64,000 nt of DNA from Clostridium sp. AF15-31 (GCF_003461625.1 NZ_QTXL01000006.1:111233-175232); one strand, 5' to 3'. Shown: positions 1 to 8,746, counted from the first letter of the stretch. Translations and numbers: made by a program. The notes: generated by a model from the sequence alone, not told the origin.

Positions 1-40
1 TCCACTCATTTAGAGTAATAGTGCAAATAGATAAAAGTAC

Positions 41-69
41 TTGCATATTTATCTGCATTTATATATAAT
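41..69 (+). promoter_or_regulatory. Sigma-A-type promoter upstream of the first gene
   Basis: The box TTGCAT (41-46) is followed after 17 nt by a perfect TATAAT (64-69), giving a predicted start near 76. The transcript would run through the hairpin at 99-150 before reaching the gene at 177. Seen in sequence only; no transcript data. Confidence 0.6.
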
Positions 70-98
70 AAAAAAACATCGAAAATAATTGAAAAGAC

Positions 99-150
99 AA
101 GGTATATATTAGGACGAGGCTAAAAGTCTGTCCAGATATATACCTTTTTT
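99..150 (+). terminator. Terminator-like hairpin in the leader (possible attenuator)
   Basis: The left arm AAGGTATATAT pairs with ATATATACCTT, with an inner GGAC/GTCC stem, and a run of T follows (145-150). It lies between the promoter at 41-69 and the ribosome site of the gene at 177. It could therefore be an attenuator for that gene, or the terminator of a gene upstream of the window. No anti-terminator partner is obvious. Confidence 0.55.
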
Positions 151-176
151 ATATTATTTTCAATGGAGGTGCTGAT

Positions 177-536
177 ATGGCATACAAATTTACAGAAAAA
201 AGAAACAACATTCAGGAACAGACCACATATGTGATCTACATGATCGTCAGCAGTTATTTTCACAAAAGCAGTTGTAATTCCCGAACATTGGAGACATCGT
301 TGTATCTTCATTATCTGGAGATGCCGAAGAACCGGCAGGAAAATCTGGAGAAGCAGGTGATCCGAAGATCGGAACAGGATCTTGGGGAGGTCATGTCTGT
401 GCTTTCCCAGATGAATTGTGAGGTCGTATTCACCCACAGGGATGATCGATACTATCTCGATTTCGAGACCGGGTTCGAGACGGTGTCTGTGGTGGTGAAT
501 CAGATGGGATACTACGTCATAGATGTGTCGATGTAA
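177..536 (+). CDS. Hypothetical protein, 119 aa
   Basis: I do not recognise this protein. The start is well supported: GGAGGTG sits 6 nt before the ATG. It is soluble, with no signal peptide or membrane segment. The C-terminal third (about residues 80-119) reads like a small beta-rich domain, ending in alternating hydrophobic residues around VSVVVNQMGYYVIDVSM. It is preceded by its own promoter and a terminator-like leader, and followed by a hairpin at 556-589, so it looks monocistronic. No function is proposed. Confidence 0.6.
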   Translation: MAYKFTEKRNNIQEQTTYVIYMIVSSYFHKSSCNSRTLETSLYLHYLEMPKNRQENLEKQVIRRSEQDLGEVMSVLSQMNCEVVFTHRDDRYYLDFETGFETVSVVVNQMGYYVIDVSM

Positions 537-555
537 GTGACACCGGAAAGGCAGT

Positions 556-589
556 CGCCAGATGCCTGCAGAAATGCAGGGGTCTGGCG
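556..589 (+). terminator. Hairpin after the 119-aa gene
   Basis: CGCCAGA pairs with TCTGGCG and CCTGCA with TGCAGG around a GAAA loop. The stem is GC-rich, but only a weak TTTA follows, so termination efficiency is uncertain. Confidence 0.45.
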
Positions 590-737
590 ATTTACAGTAT
601 TAAATAATATATAGTGGATGAAAAATTTTACAGATGTCCAATTATTTGGACATTGCAATTGCTATTATGTTGCCATGAAGGCAAGGACGTTTATAAAAAA
701 TAGGATTTGCTATATGATCAGAAAGGAGACGGTAGGT

Positions 738-1040
738 ATGAAAAATATGTATTTTACAATTACAGGATGTGAGCATTATCTAGGAAATGAGTTTATGGAG
801 AAGGGGATGAAGGTGAAGCTAAAAAAGGAACCGGACAATGAGTTTGATTCAGAAGCGATTATGGTAAAAATCAAAGGCATTGGCAAATGTGGTTATGTTG
901 CAAATAGTCCATTTACAGTTAAAGGTGAGTCTTTAAGTGCCGGTCGGTTGTATGACAGAATCGGTAAAACGGCAAAGGGAAAGATTATCGCGGTTATTGA
1001 TGGAGGTGCGATTTGCAAGGTTTTGGAGGCTGGGATATAA
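738..1040 (+). CDS. HIRAN-domain protein, 100 aa
   Basis: The N-terminus FTITGCEHYLG, the DSEAIMV segment (around residues 36-42) and the GYVANS strand match the HIRAN fold, which is otherwise found fused to SNF2 helicases and repair enzymes and is thought to bind damaged or 3'-end DNA. Here it stands alone, as is common in Clostridia. The ATG at 738 is preferred over an in-frame start at 618 because AAAGGAGAC lies just upstream and the domain begins there. It sits in an accessory cluster with an HNH nuclease. A DNA-related role is inferred from the domain only. Confidence 0.65.
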   Translation: MKNMYFTITGCEHYLGNEFMEKGMKVKLKKEPDNEFDSEAIMVKIKGIGKCGYVANSPFTVKGESLSAGRLYDRIGKTAKGKIIAVIDGGAICKVLEAGI

Positions 1041-1069
1041 TAATTAGTAAAAGAGAGAAATAAGAATAT

Positions 1070-1752
1070 ATGAAAAATAAAATTAATATTGTATTAGTTG
1101 TGTTATTAACTGTTATGACAAGTGTAACAATAATTTTAGCTTTATATGCATATGTACAGAAGAGCAATATAGATGATTTGAAGCAAGATCTGAACAATAT
1201 CAAACGAAACAGACTGCAGTAAATAAAATAAATACAAAAAATAATGATGAGACAGAGCTACAAAGAGAAAATAACAAAATAAAAGAAGAGTATAGCAGCC
1301 TTAAGAAGAATTATATGGATTTGAAAGAGGATTATGAACAAGAATTAGTGAATCGTGACGAATGGCATAAATTATACATTTCTTCACTTGATCCTTTGCA
1401 GGGACAACAAATGTATACATCTTATAGAACAGATGTTACTTTTGACATGCTGCAGAATAGTTCAGAGATTCAGTATATGGAGAAGATTAAGCTTCGAGGA
1501 ACATTTGGAGGGACTGTCACATTACAGGATAATACACCAGCATATTTAGTTTATATTGATGGTGATGAGAAACAGCCAATGGTTGTAAGTTATTTTGATT
1601 CAGCGGATACAAGTGTTGTTTTAGATACCATGTTTCCATTGCAGGATGAAGTGAAGTTTAATGGTTTCTTTTATGGAACAACAGAATATATACAAGATGG
1701 CGAATATCGTACGGCACTATATTGTGGTTTTACAGAATTTGACCAAAATTGA
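1070..1752 (+). pseudogene. Membrane-anchored coiled-coil protein, broken by a -1 frameshift
   Basis: The reading frame from the ATG at 1070 gives a basic start, a hydrophobic segment (about residues 6-28, ending ALYAYVQ) and the beginning of a coiled coil, then stops at 1220-1222. A second frame, open from 1177, continues the coiled coil without interruption (ETELQRENNKIKEEYSSLKK) into a C-terminal domain ending at 1752. That domain holds RGTFGG and a beta-rich core. Joining the frames between 1177 and 1219 restores one protein of about 226 residues with a single N-terminal anchor. A one-base deletion explains it; no canonical slippery heptamer is seen. The family is not recognised. A sequencing error is possible. 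Confidence 0.55.
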
Positions 1753-1871
1753 TTTTAAGTAAATAAATATTTCGTTTATCCATGGAATGAATACAAATGT
1801 ACATTTAATTTTTAGGAATATTGTTGTGGAAATAAGGTATATTGCATGTATAAAACAGAGGCAATCAATTT

Positions 1872-2201
1872 ATGAGCAAAAGAGAACCAATCAAAACTAC
1901 AAAAGAAGCAATTATTTCATATTGGGCAAAGCATCAGGACGAATGCGGATTAAGTGTAGACTGGGCTGAAGCGGGTGAAAGATGTTGGAGATGCGGGTGT
2001 GAGCGTTCATTGGATCGATGCCACATTATACCGGATTCATTAGGTGGAAAAGATGAACCGGAGAATTTGGTGCTTTTGTGCAAGAGATGCCATGCAGATG
2101 GTCCGAACGTTGCAGATCAGGAGATTATGTGGGACTGGATAAGGGCCTATGGGGTTTCGTTTTATGATACATTTTGGGGATGTGAGGGAATGCGCGAATA
2201 A
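1872..2201 (+). CDS. HNH endonuclease, 109 aa
   Basis: The protein has a zinc pair C38-x2-C41, the catalytic segment DRCHIIPDSLGG (residues 49-60, His51), the Asn of ENLVLLC (Asn65) and a second zinc pair C70-x2-C73 followed by His74. This is the full HNH layout. Such small stand-alone enzymes cut DNA and are found in mobile elements, defence islands and intron remnants. The ribosome site is weak. Directly downstream lies a reading frame without a start codon, so the gene may sit at a rearrangement point. Confidence 0.75.
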   Translation: MSKREPIKTTKEAIISYWAKHQDECGLSVDWAEAGERCWRCGCERSLDRCHIIPDSLGGKDEPENLVLLCKRCHADGPNVADQEIMWDWIRAYGVSFYDTFWGCEGMRE

Positions 2202-2492
2202 AAATTTATATATAAACATGGTTTTGCAAGTGCATTAAGATATATTCTGGATCATTCTGAAGGCGAGTTGAATGAGAAGGAGATACAAGAATATATAAGA
2301 AAAGAAATCAAGCACGTTACGGAGAAATCGAGTGTGCATTTTGGACAAAACTATTGGAATATAGCCACTTATGCAGGAAATCTCAGAATGCTTATAAAGT
2401 CCTTAGCAGAACAGCAGGGTATTAATATTGAGAAAATGGATAAAGAACTGAAGGATGATAAAATAGTATGGTGGATAGGAGATTCTTTTTAA
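2202..2492 (+). pseudogene. Start-less ORF, probably a truncated gene
   Basis: The frame is open directly after the HNH stop codon, in the same frame. It has coding character from about 2214 (KHGFASALRYILDHSEG), but no ATG until none at all in frame and no ribosome site. The first usable codon is TTG at 2265 or an initiation near 2268. The C-terminus (HFGQNYWNIATYAGNLRML and the final WWIGDSF) looks like a genuine protein. I read it as the 3' part of a gene whose start was lost when the neighbouring sequence arrived. The family is not recognised. Confidence 0.4.
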
Positions 2493-2540
2493 AGGGTAAC
2501 GTTTCAAGGAGCCACTCTTTCAAGTTTTGTGTAAATATAC

Positions 2541-2569
2541 CCTTGTTCCCCACTCGTGAGGGAACAAGG
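2541..2569. terminator. Perfect 10-bp hairpin between convergent genes
   Basis: CCTTGTTCCC and GGGAACAAGG enclose a 9-nt loop. It lies between the end of the plus-strand accessory patch and the stop codon of the minus-strand dGTPase gene. Neither side has a long T-run, so it is at best a modest bidirectional terminator. Confidence 0.5.
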
Positions 2570-2580
2570 TATGAAATCTA

Positions 2581-3813
2581 TCAGGAAATAGTATCAAAAT
2601 ATCCTATATAATTTACATTATATTTCCCATTTGGAAACAGATAGTGATATAGATCAACAAAATAATCATCTGTCATACTGGCAATAAAATCAACTACGAT
2701 GTCATTCGGATCACTATTCCAGTATTCATCTATGAAAGTATTTACATTAAAATAGCGGGAAGCCTTATTGGCTGTTCGCAGATATTCAATATGGTGTTTG
2801 TACAGAATAGAGTTTTTATCATGGTTTTTTGCTTGTTTTAATAGTTCTGTATAAAGTTCATAAAACATTGGTCTGACATTATTTGTGTACATAGTCTCAA
2901 TTTTAGGATCACCATATATCCATTCATAGTTTTCTTTTTTGGCGAGGGAAAAAGCTTCATAGATTTCTTCGTCCATGCTGATGTATGATTTTCCATAACT
3001 TTTTTCTATAATACTGACAGTCATGTTATTAATAATTTCTGCATTTGTAGTGCCAATAGCTCCGGAGGAGAATGGAGGCTGTTCTGGAACAAGTCCAATC
3101 TTGGCTGCATCCTGCCGATCCTTTCCGATATATGCAATAATATCACTGATACGCATAATACACCCTTCTAAAGTTGATGGGATTTGTTTTTTATTTGCAG
3201 TGATGTCGGTATAGCAGCTTTCAACATTTCTATCAAATTCAGCAAAAGTATTCAGTTTTTTAGGGGTATATTCCTGTTGTTCCATTTCACCATTATGACA
3301 AAGAATTCCGTCCAGGACCTGTAAGCTGACATTTCGGCAGACCAGTTTATCCAGAACCCGGACACTTTGGACATTATGATTAAATAAGCGGCTTGTATTT
3401 TCTGAATATAATTCATTCAGGAAACGTTCTCCTGCATGGCCGAAAGGGGTATGTCCGATATCATGACCAAGTGAAATCGCTTCGATAAGATCTAGATTAA
3501 GATTGAGACTTGCGCCGATTGTGCGTGCAATTCTTGAAACTAACTGTACATGAAGTGCACGGCGGGAGACATCATCGTTTTTATAGCAGGATAGAACCTG
3601 CGTTTTATCTGAATATCGATTGTAATAATTATTATGTAGGATTTTTTCGACGTCCATTACAAAAGCAGGACGCCAGAGTTTTGGATTGTCATGATTCGCA
3701 TATCGCCTGATGATCTGTGTATCTTTACATGCGTATGGATTTTCTGTATGTTTTATGCGGTCTTCTTTGATCCGTTTAGAAATTTCATTGGATAGTGAAT
3801 GATATTGACTCAT
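2581..3813 (-). CDS. dgt: HD-domain deoxynucleoside triphosphate triphosphohydrolase
   Basis: The protein has 410 residues. The segment LGHDIGHTPFGHAGE (residues 115-129) carries the HD metal pair (His117-Asp118) and the extra histidines of the dGTPase family. Upstream, YSDKTQV (67-73) matches the family's substrate-loop motif. These enzymes hydrolyse dNTPs to the deoxynucleoside plus triphosphate, controlling dNTP pools and, in some species, limiting phage replication. The ribosome site AAAGGGAGGG is well placed. It is monocistronic, with the MATE gene upstream on the same strand 81 bp away. The family is clear; which dNTP is preferred cannot be told. Confidence 0.85.
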   Translation of the reverse strand: MSQYHSLSNEISKRIKEDRIKHTENPYACKDTQIIRRYANHDNPKLWRPAFVMDVEKILHNNYYNRYSDKTQVLSCYKNDDVSRRALHVQLVSRIARTIGASLNLNLDLIEAISLGHDIGHTPFGHAGERFLNELYSENTSRLFNHNVQSVRVLDKLVCRNVSLQVLDGILCHNGEMEQQEYTPKKLNTFAEFDRNVESCYTDITANKKQIPSTLEGCIMRISDIIAYIGKDRQDAAKIGLVPEQPPFSSGAIGTTNAEIINNMTVSIIEKSYGKSYISMDEEIYEAFSLAKKENYEWIYGDPKIETMYTNNVRPMFYELYTELLKQAKNHDKNSILYKHHIEYLRTANKASRYFNVNTFIDEYWNSDPNDIVVDFIASMTDDYFVDLYHYLFPNGKYNVNYIGYFDTIS

Positions 3814-3894
3814 ATGTTACCCTCCCTTTAATAATATATGTATACAATATACCAGAAATTTGACAGACAAAAAAGTATTTAATTTAATAATTTA

Positions 3895-5268
3895 TTACAG
3901 ATTTTGATGGGTGGAAGCAAAATTCCCCTCCACCTTCTTCATATGTCTTACATACACGATAAACAGTGCGCATCCGGTAAATATCCATGAAGCCGCATAT
4001 ACATTCAGCAGCCAGTCAAATGTTGAACGCAGGCGGAAGACTGTTCCAAGCCAGATCAAGCGGAAAACAACCGTTCCTAAGATGGTGAAGATTGCAGGTT
4101 CCACTGATTTTCCCATACCACGGAGAGCGGCACTTTCAACCTCGTAAGTAGTGGTTAGACCTTCCAATGAGCAGACATGATACATACGGATCAAAGCATA
4201 GGCAGCGACTGCTGTACTTTTTGTGTAGATTCCGACGAAAAAGTCACTCCATACGATAAAGATAACTGCGAGAATCTCTGTGAAGACAATGCCAAACAGC
4301 ATGTTTAACCAGAACACTTTCTTGCAGCGTTTGATGTTCCCTGCGCCATAGTTCTGGCTGGTGAAGGTGACCGTTGCCTGTGCAAATGCATTTGCAATGT
4401 CATAGGTAAAATATTCAAAATTAAGCGCAAGAGAAGAACCTGCAATCGCAAATTTGCCAAATGAATTAATACCACTCTGGATAAAAACATTCGAGATCGA
4501 GAAAATGGTTCCCTGGATACCGGATGGAATACCGATTTGAAGGATCTTGCGCAGATACGGGCGTACAATCTTCATCCGGTTGAACCGGAATGCAAATTCA
4601 TCATCTCTGCGGTAAAGGTATACCATGACCATAACAGCACTGATAACATTAGAGATTACAGTGGAAATGGCAACACCGGCAACACCCAGATGAAAGCAGA
4701 TGACGAGGATCAGATTCAGGATGACATTTACGATACCGGAGATGATAAGATAGAACATTGGTCGTCTGGTATCACCGAAGCTTCGCAGAATGGCAGCTCC
4801 AAAATTATAAACGGTCATAAACGGAATGCTTAAGAAATAGATGCGGATATATAACAGTGCTTCGGCAAGAACACCGGACGGAGTACCGGATAATTCCAGA
4901 ATGATCCGGGCAGAGGCAAAGCCGAGGATCATAAGCCCAAGTCCGAGGATTGTGCCAAATGTCAGGATCGTATGTACCATATCGTTGATCTTGTCACGCT
5001 GTTTCTGACCGATCAGATTAGCGAGGACGGCATTTGGTCCCACAGCCAGACCGACGATCAGGTTGACAAAGATGCCGACCAGAGCCACACAGCTTCCGAC
5101 TGCAGCGAGCGCATTATCTCCGGCAAATCTGCCGACAACAGCGACATCTGCGGAGTTGAATAATTGCTGTAAAATGCTGCTGAATGCAAGCGGCAGTGAA
5201 AAAAGGATCAGCTTGCCAACCAATCCCCCGTTTAACATATCCATTTCTTTTGACTGTATCGTTTTCAT
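3895..5268 (-). CDS. MATE-family multidrug exporter
   Basis: This 457-residue membrane protein has about 12 predicted helices in two similar halves. The start (MLNGGLVGKLILFSLPLAFSS) and the conserved PNAVLANLIGQK loop are typical of the bacterial MatE branch near NorM and DinF. Such proteins export drugs or metabolites by Na+ or H+ antiport. Substrate is unknown. It shares direction with the dGTPase gene. A second, unrelated-looking MATE gene lies at 60825. Confidence 0.88.
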   Translation of the reverse strand: MKTIQSKEMDMLNGGLVGKLILFSLPLAFSSILQQLFNSADVAVVGRFAGDNALAAVGSCVALVGIFVNLIVGLAVGPNAVLANLIGQKQRDKINDMVHTILTFGTILGLGLMILGFASARIILELSGTPSGVLAEALLYIRIYFLSIPFMTVYNFGAAILRSFGDTRRPMFYLIISGIVNVILNLILVICFHLGVAGVAISTVISNVISAVMVMVYLYRRDDEFAFRFNRMKIVRPYLRKILQIGIPSGIQGTIFSISNVFIQSGINSFGKFAIAGSSLALNFEYFTYDIANAFAQATVTFTSQNYGAGNIKRCKKVFWLNMLFGIVFTEILAVIFIVWSDFFVGIYTKSTAVAAYALIRMYHVCSLEGLTTTYEVESAALRGMGKSVEPAIFTILGTVVFRLIWLGTVFRLRSTFDWLLNVYAASWIFTGCALFIVYVRHMKKVEGNFASTHQNL

Positions 5269-5606
5269 ATCTATAATCCCAAAGTAGTATTTTAAAATGT
5301 TTTTTCACACATTAGAAGCAGAATCTATTTAAACACTATCGACAAATGTCGTCAAGATGGGATTATAAAAAATACGCTTTTCTGTAATGTTTTTTCAGTT
5401 GTGTTGTCATATAAGCGATGGAAGGTGAATAAGGAATTAAAAACACTTTGCAATACAACATTAAATATTATTAATGTGATATTAATGTCGAATTTAACAT
5501 TTTTTTCAAACGTTGTGATATACTGAAACAGATATTGGCAAAGACATGGTAAAGAAACAGTAAAAATGCTTCATGCATAAGGCAGTGAAATTGGAAATGA
5601 GGACGT
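5269..5606. other. Divergent intergenic region with candidate promoter
   Basis: There is no gene in these 338 bases. A good extended -10 box (TGATATACT, TATACT at 5519-5524) lies about 80 nt upstream of the phospholipid operon and is its likely promoter; the -35 is poor. The rest is AT-rich. No repeat of the palindromic family is present. Confidence 0.4.
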
Positions 5607-6650
5607 ATGGAGAGTAAGAAAAAATGGATATTTAATATAATTTTTTTGCTTCTGATCTTTGCGGCAACTTTTTATGGTGTGTTTCATGGCAAGGATATGG
5701 GGCGGATCATCGAAATAATTAAAACTGTGAACCCGTTTTGGTTGATTCCCGGCGTTATCTGTGTAATAATCTTCATATGGGGAGAATCTATCATTATTCA
5801 TTATCTGATGCATTCACTAGGTATAAAGGTAAAGAAATGGATCTGCTTTTTATTTTCATCCGTTGGCTTTTTCTTTAGCTGCATTACTCCGTCTGCATCG
5901 GGCGGTCAGCCGGCACAGGTTTACTATATGAAGAAAGAAGATATACCGATTCCGATCTCAACGATGGTATTGTTGATCATAACCATTATCTACAAGATGG
6001 TACTGGTACTGCTTGGTGTTGCATTGGTGATCTTCGGGCAGGGATTTATACATCGGTATTTATCGGATGCAATCTTCTGGTTTTATCTCGGAATGGGATT
6101 AAATGTGGTGTGTGTAGCGATTATGGTTGTATTTGCATTTCATCCGAATTTTGCGAAGTCAATTATGATCAAAGGGCATATTTTGTTAGAACGAATCCAT
6201 ATATTAAAACATAGAAAGTCAAGAGCAAAGAAGCTGGTTCAGTCGATGGATCAGTATCGGGGGGCTGCTGTTTATTTGCAGGAAAATAAAAAGGTGCTGA
6301 TCGTTGTATTCCTCATTACGATGGTGCAGCGGTTTGCGTTGTTTGCAGCAACCTGGTTCGTATATCTTGCATTTGGATTAAAAGGAACATCAGCGTTTAC
6401 CGTGATACTTCTTCAGGGCTCGATCGCGGTTGCAGTTGATATGCTGCCGCTTCCGGGCGGAATGGGAATCAGTGAGAAGATATTCCTTGATATCTTCCTT
6501 CCGGTATTTGGAAGCATGCTTCTTCTGCCGGGTATGGTATTGTCCCGTGGCCTGGGGTATTATACAGAACTGATCCTCAGTGCGATATTTACGATTGTTG
6601 CAAATTTTACTATTGGAAGAAAAAAGAAAAGTGTGGTAGAGAAATGTTAG
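5607..6650 (+). CDS. LPG-synthase-type membrane protein (flippase-like)
   Basis: The protein has 347 residues and about 8 predicted membrane helices. It matches the membrane half of lysylphosphatidylglycerol synthase (MprF; also AglD/UPF0104): the segment SCITPSASGGQPAQVYYM (about residues 91-108) and the later LLPLPGGMGISE loop are hallmarks. It lacks the soluble aminoacyl-transferase domain of MprF. By family it may flip a lipid. Its last bases overlap pssA (ATGTTAG), implying translational coupling and a job connected with the phosphatidylserine/ethanolamine made by the next two genes. The lipid substrate is inference. Confidence 0.8.
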   Translation: MESKKKWIFNIIFLLLIFAATFYGVFHGKDMGRIIEIIKTVNPFWLIPGVICVIIFIWGESIIIHYLMHSLGIKVKKWICFLFSSVGFFFSCITPSASGGQPAQVYYMKKEDIPIPISTMVLLIITIIYKMVLVLLGVALVIFGQGFIHRYLSDAIFWFYLGMGLNVVCVAIMVVFAFHPNFAKSIMIKGHILLERIHILKHRKSRAKKLVQSMDQYRGAAVYLQENKKVLIVVFLITMVQRFALFAATWFVYLAFGLKGTSAFTVILLQGSIAVAVDMLPLPGGMGISEKIFLDIFLPVFGSMLLLPGMVLSRGLGYYTELILSAIFTIVANFTIGRKKKSVVEKC

Positions 6651-7264
6651 GTGTTTATGATTATACAGTAATTCTTACATATATCAGTCTGATGGTGTCC
6701 ATCGGTGGTATGTTATTTTCGTTAAATGGCGACTGCCGGATGGCGCTTGTATGTCTGGCAATTTCCGGTTTGTGCGATATGTTTGACGGCAAGGTTGCAC
6801 GGACAAAGAAAGATCGTACAGAGGTTGAAAAACGATTTGGAATCCAGATTGATTCTCTGGCGGATATTGTCTGTTTTGGAGTTTCACCGGCAATCCTTTG
6901 CTACCGCATGGGAATGCGTGGATTGACTGGTGTTGCGATCCTGTTATTCTATGTGCTGGCGGGCTTGATCCGTCTGGCATGGTTCAATGTTTCTGAGGAA
7001 GTCAGACAGGATGAGACAGAGGAAAAACGTAAATATTATCAGGGACTTCCGATCACATCTATGGCTGTGCTTTTGCCACTTCTGGCAGTATTTAAGCCGA
7101 TGCTTGGCAAGCGGGAATTCATGCTCAGCCTTCATGCGTTGGTACTGTTGGTCGGTTTGCTGTTTATTACAAATTTCAAATTTCGTAAACCAAAGAACCG
7201 CACACTGGCGATCATCGTTGGCGTTGTAACGCTGGCGGTGCTTCGCATGCTCCATATATGGTAG
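6644..7264 (+). CDS. pssA: CDP-diacylglycerol--serine O-phosphatidyltransferase
   Basis: The CDP-alcohol phosphotransferase signature is complete: D45-x2-D48-G49-x2-A52-R53, then G66-x3-D70-x3-D74. The spacing between AR and G is 12 residues instead of the usual 8. The segment IDSLADIVCFGVSPA identifies the PssA branch. The 206-residue membrane protein makes phosphatidylserine from CDP-diacylglycerol and serine. It overlaps the upstream membrane gene by 7 bases and is followed after 21 bp by psd, which uses its product. Confidence 0.9.
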   Translation: MLGVYDYTVILTYISLMVSIGGMLFSLNGDCRMALVCLAISGLCDMFDGKVARTKKDRTEVEKRFGIQIDSLADIVCFGVSPAILCYRMGMRGLTGVAILLFYVLAGLIRLAWFNVSEEVRQDETEEKRKYYQGLPITSMAVLLPLLAVFKPMLGKREFMLSLHALVLLVGLLFITNFKFRKPKNRTLAIIVGVVTLAVLRMLHIW

Positions 7265-7285
7265 GAGAAGATTGGAGAAAAGAAA

Positions 7286-8173
7286 ATGAGTATCATATAT
7301 ATAGATCGAAAAGGACATAAAAGACAGGGCGAGACCGGTCAGGATCGCCTGCTTGCATTTATCTATGGACATGCAGTGACGAGGTGTCTGATCCGTCCCT
7401 TTCTGTCACCAGTAGTGTCCCGCATAGGCGGGGCATTTTTGGATACCCGGATTTCAGGACTGGCAGTTCCGGGGTTTGTAAAGAAGAATGGCATTGATCT
7501 GTCCTTATATGAGAAACAGATATTTGATTCATATAATGATTTTTTCACTCGAAAGATCAGAGCAGAAGAACGACCGGTTAATCCGGATGCAAATGCGCTG
7601 GTCAGCCCAAGTGATGGAAAGGTCAGTGTGTATAAGATCCATGAAAACGGACATTTTCTTATTAAACACACCGAGTATACATTGGAACAGTTGTTGCAGG
7701 ACAAGAAGCTGGCTAAGAGGTATCTGGACGGACATATTTATGTAATCCGATTGACGGTAGATGATTATCACAGGTATTGTTATGCGGCAGATGGAAGAAA
7801 ATCCGAACAGCGTAAGATAGCAGGAATTCTGCATACGGTGAACCCGGTTGCAAATGATGTCTGTCCGATCTACAAGATGAATTCCAGAGAGTATTGTCTG
7901 ATAAAGACGGAGCAGTTTGGAACGCTTCTTCAGATGGAAGTCGGGGCATTGATGGTTGGTAAGATCAGTAACAATCAGCAAGGCTTGGGATTTGTTCATA
8001 AGGGTGTTGAAAAAGGACGATTTGAATTCGGCGGTTCAACGATCATTCTGCTGACACAGAAGAATGTCGTGATACCGGATCGGGATTTATTGGAACATAC
8101 CGGATCAGGAATGGAAACACTGGTGAAAATGGGAGAGCAGATTGGACGATCAGCGAACCGTTTGGATGCATAA
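7286..8173 (+). CDS. psd: Phosphatidylserine decarboxylase
   Basis: The 295-residue protein ends with the self-cleavage site FGGST (Gly249-Gly250-Ser251-Thr252); Ser251 becomes the pyruvoyl group of the small alpha chain. The N-terminal segments YNDFFTRKIR and LVSPSDGKVSVY, and the histidine in VDDYHRYCY, are typical of the PSD family. GGST instead of LGST marks the clostridial subgroup. The enzyme converts phosphatidylserine to phosphatidylethanolamine at the membrane, completing the pathway begun by the adjacent pssA. Confidence 0.92.
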   Translation: MSIIYIDRKGHKRQGETGQDRLLAFIYGHAVTRCLIRPFLSPVVSRIGGAFLDTRISGLAVPGFVKKNGIDLSLYEKQIFDSYNDFFTRKIRAEERPVNPDANALVSPSDGKVSVYKIHENGHFLIKHTEYTLEQLLQDKKLAKRYLDGHIYVIRLTVDDYHRYCYAADGRKSEQRKIAGILHTVNPVANDVCPIYKMNSREYCLIKTEQFGTLLQMEVGALMVGKISNNQQGLGFVHKGVEKGRFEFGGSTIILLTQKNVVIPDRDLLEHTGSGMETLVKMGEQIGRSANRLDA

Positions 8174-8218
8174 TTGGATATGCAGATATATATCGAAAGA
8201 ATAGTCAGGTGATCATAA

Positions 8219-8509
8219 ATGAAACCAAGATCAGAAGCAAGTAAAAACCTATATCAGATGATGCTTGACCGGGGCTATCCGGCGGAATTCTGCGAGGTTA
8301 TAACACAGAATCTGAATACAGATTTTACAGCCGGTCGTATGATCGGCTATTTGTCACATTATCAGACCCTTCCTATGGAGGAGGTCGTAGATGAGATGCT
8401 CGCGATCCTCACAGACCGCAACCGCATCATACAGAAAAAAGAACTGGAGCGTAACAACGCCAAGTGGAATGAATACCTGGCAAATGGCATTCCTAATGAC
8501 GGGGAGTAA
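8219..8509 (+). CDS. Conserved small protein, 96 aa
   Basis: A soluble, mostly helical protein with the segment MLDRGYPAEFCEVITQNL and a charged C-terminus. It resembles small uncharacterised proteins common in Lachnospiraceae; I know no function. It lies 45 bp after psd and is probably the last gene of the operon. Its stop codon falls inside the base of the long palindrome that follows, so the palindrome ends its mRNA. Confidence 0.65.
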   Translation: MKPRSEASKNLYQMMLDRGYPAEFCEVITQNLNTDFTAGRMIGYLSHYQTLPMEEVVDEMLAILTDRNRIIQKKELERNNAKWNEYLANGIPNDGE

Positions 8510-8739
8510 TGCCGAGATTCAGATATTTTATATTTATAATAATACCCCTATTGATATAACATGAACGAGATTTCGTTGTGAGAATGCACATTGCCAGTAA
8601 ATGCGGGTGCATGTTTGAGCCCAAAGGGCGAGTTTGCACAGGAGCATTTACGAATCAGGCATGTGCATCGAACAGAAATCGTAGTGTGTTATTCAATAGG
8701 GGTATTGTTATAAATAGAAGTATCTGAATCTCGCATTAT
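8508..8739. repeat. Long nested palindrome, copy A
   Basis: A near-continuous inverted repeat of about 230 nt between two convergent genes. The outer arm runs from the stop codon through CGAGATTCAGATA and AATACCCCTATTGA to the core, and its complement appears in order on the right side. The inner core contains GTAAATGC/GCATTTAC and an apical GAGCCC-AAA-GGGC hairpin. The same core, with different outer arms, occurs at 12125, 19103 and 30391; a diverged core occurs at 21175. It holds no gene. RNA from either strand would fold into one long rod. Confidence 0.8.
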
Positions 8740-8746
8740 CCCTGTT

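Noticed and set aside
1177..1222. Programmed -1 frameshift in the coiled-coil gene
   Set aside because: No canonical X XXY YYZ heptamer or downstream pseudoknot was found in the overlap; a deletion is simpler.
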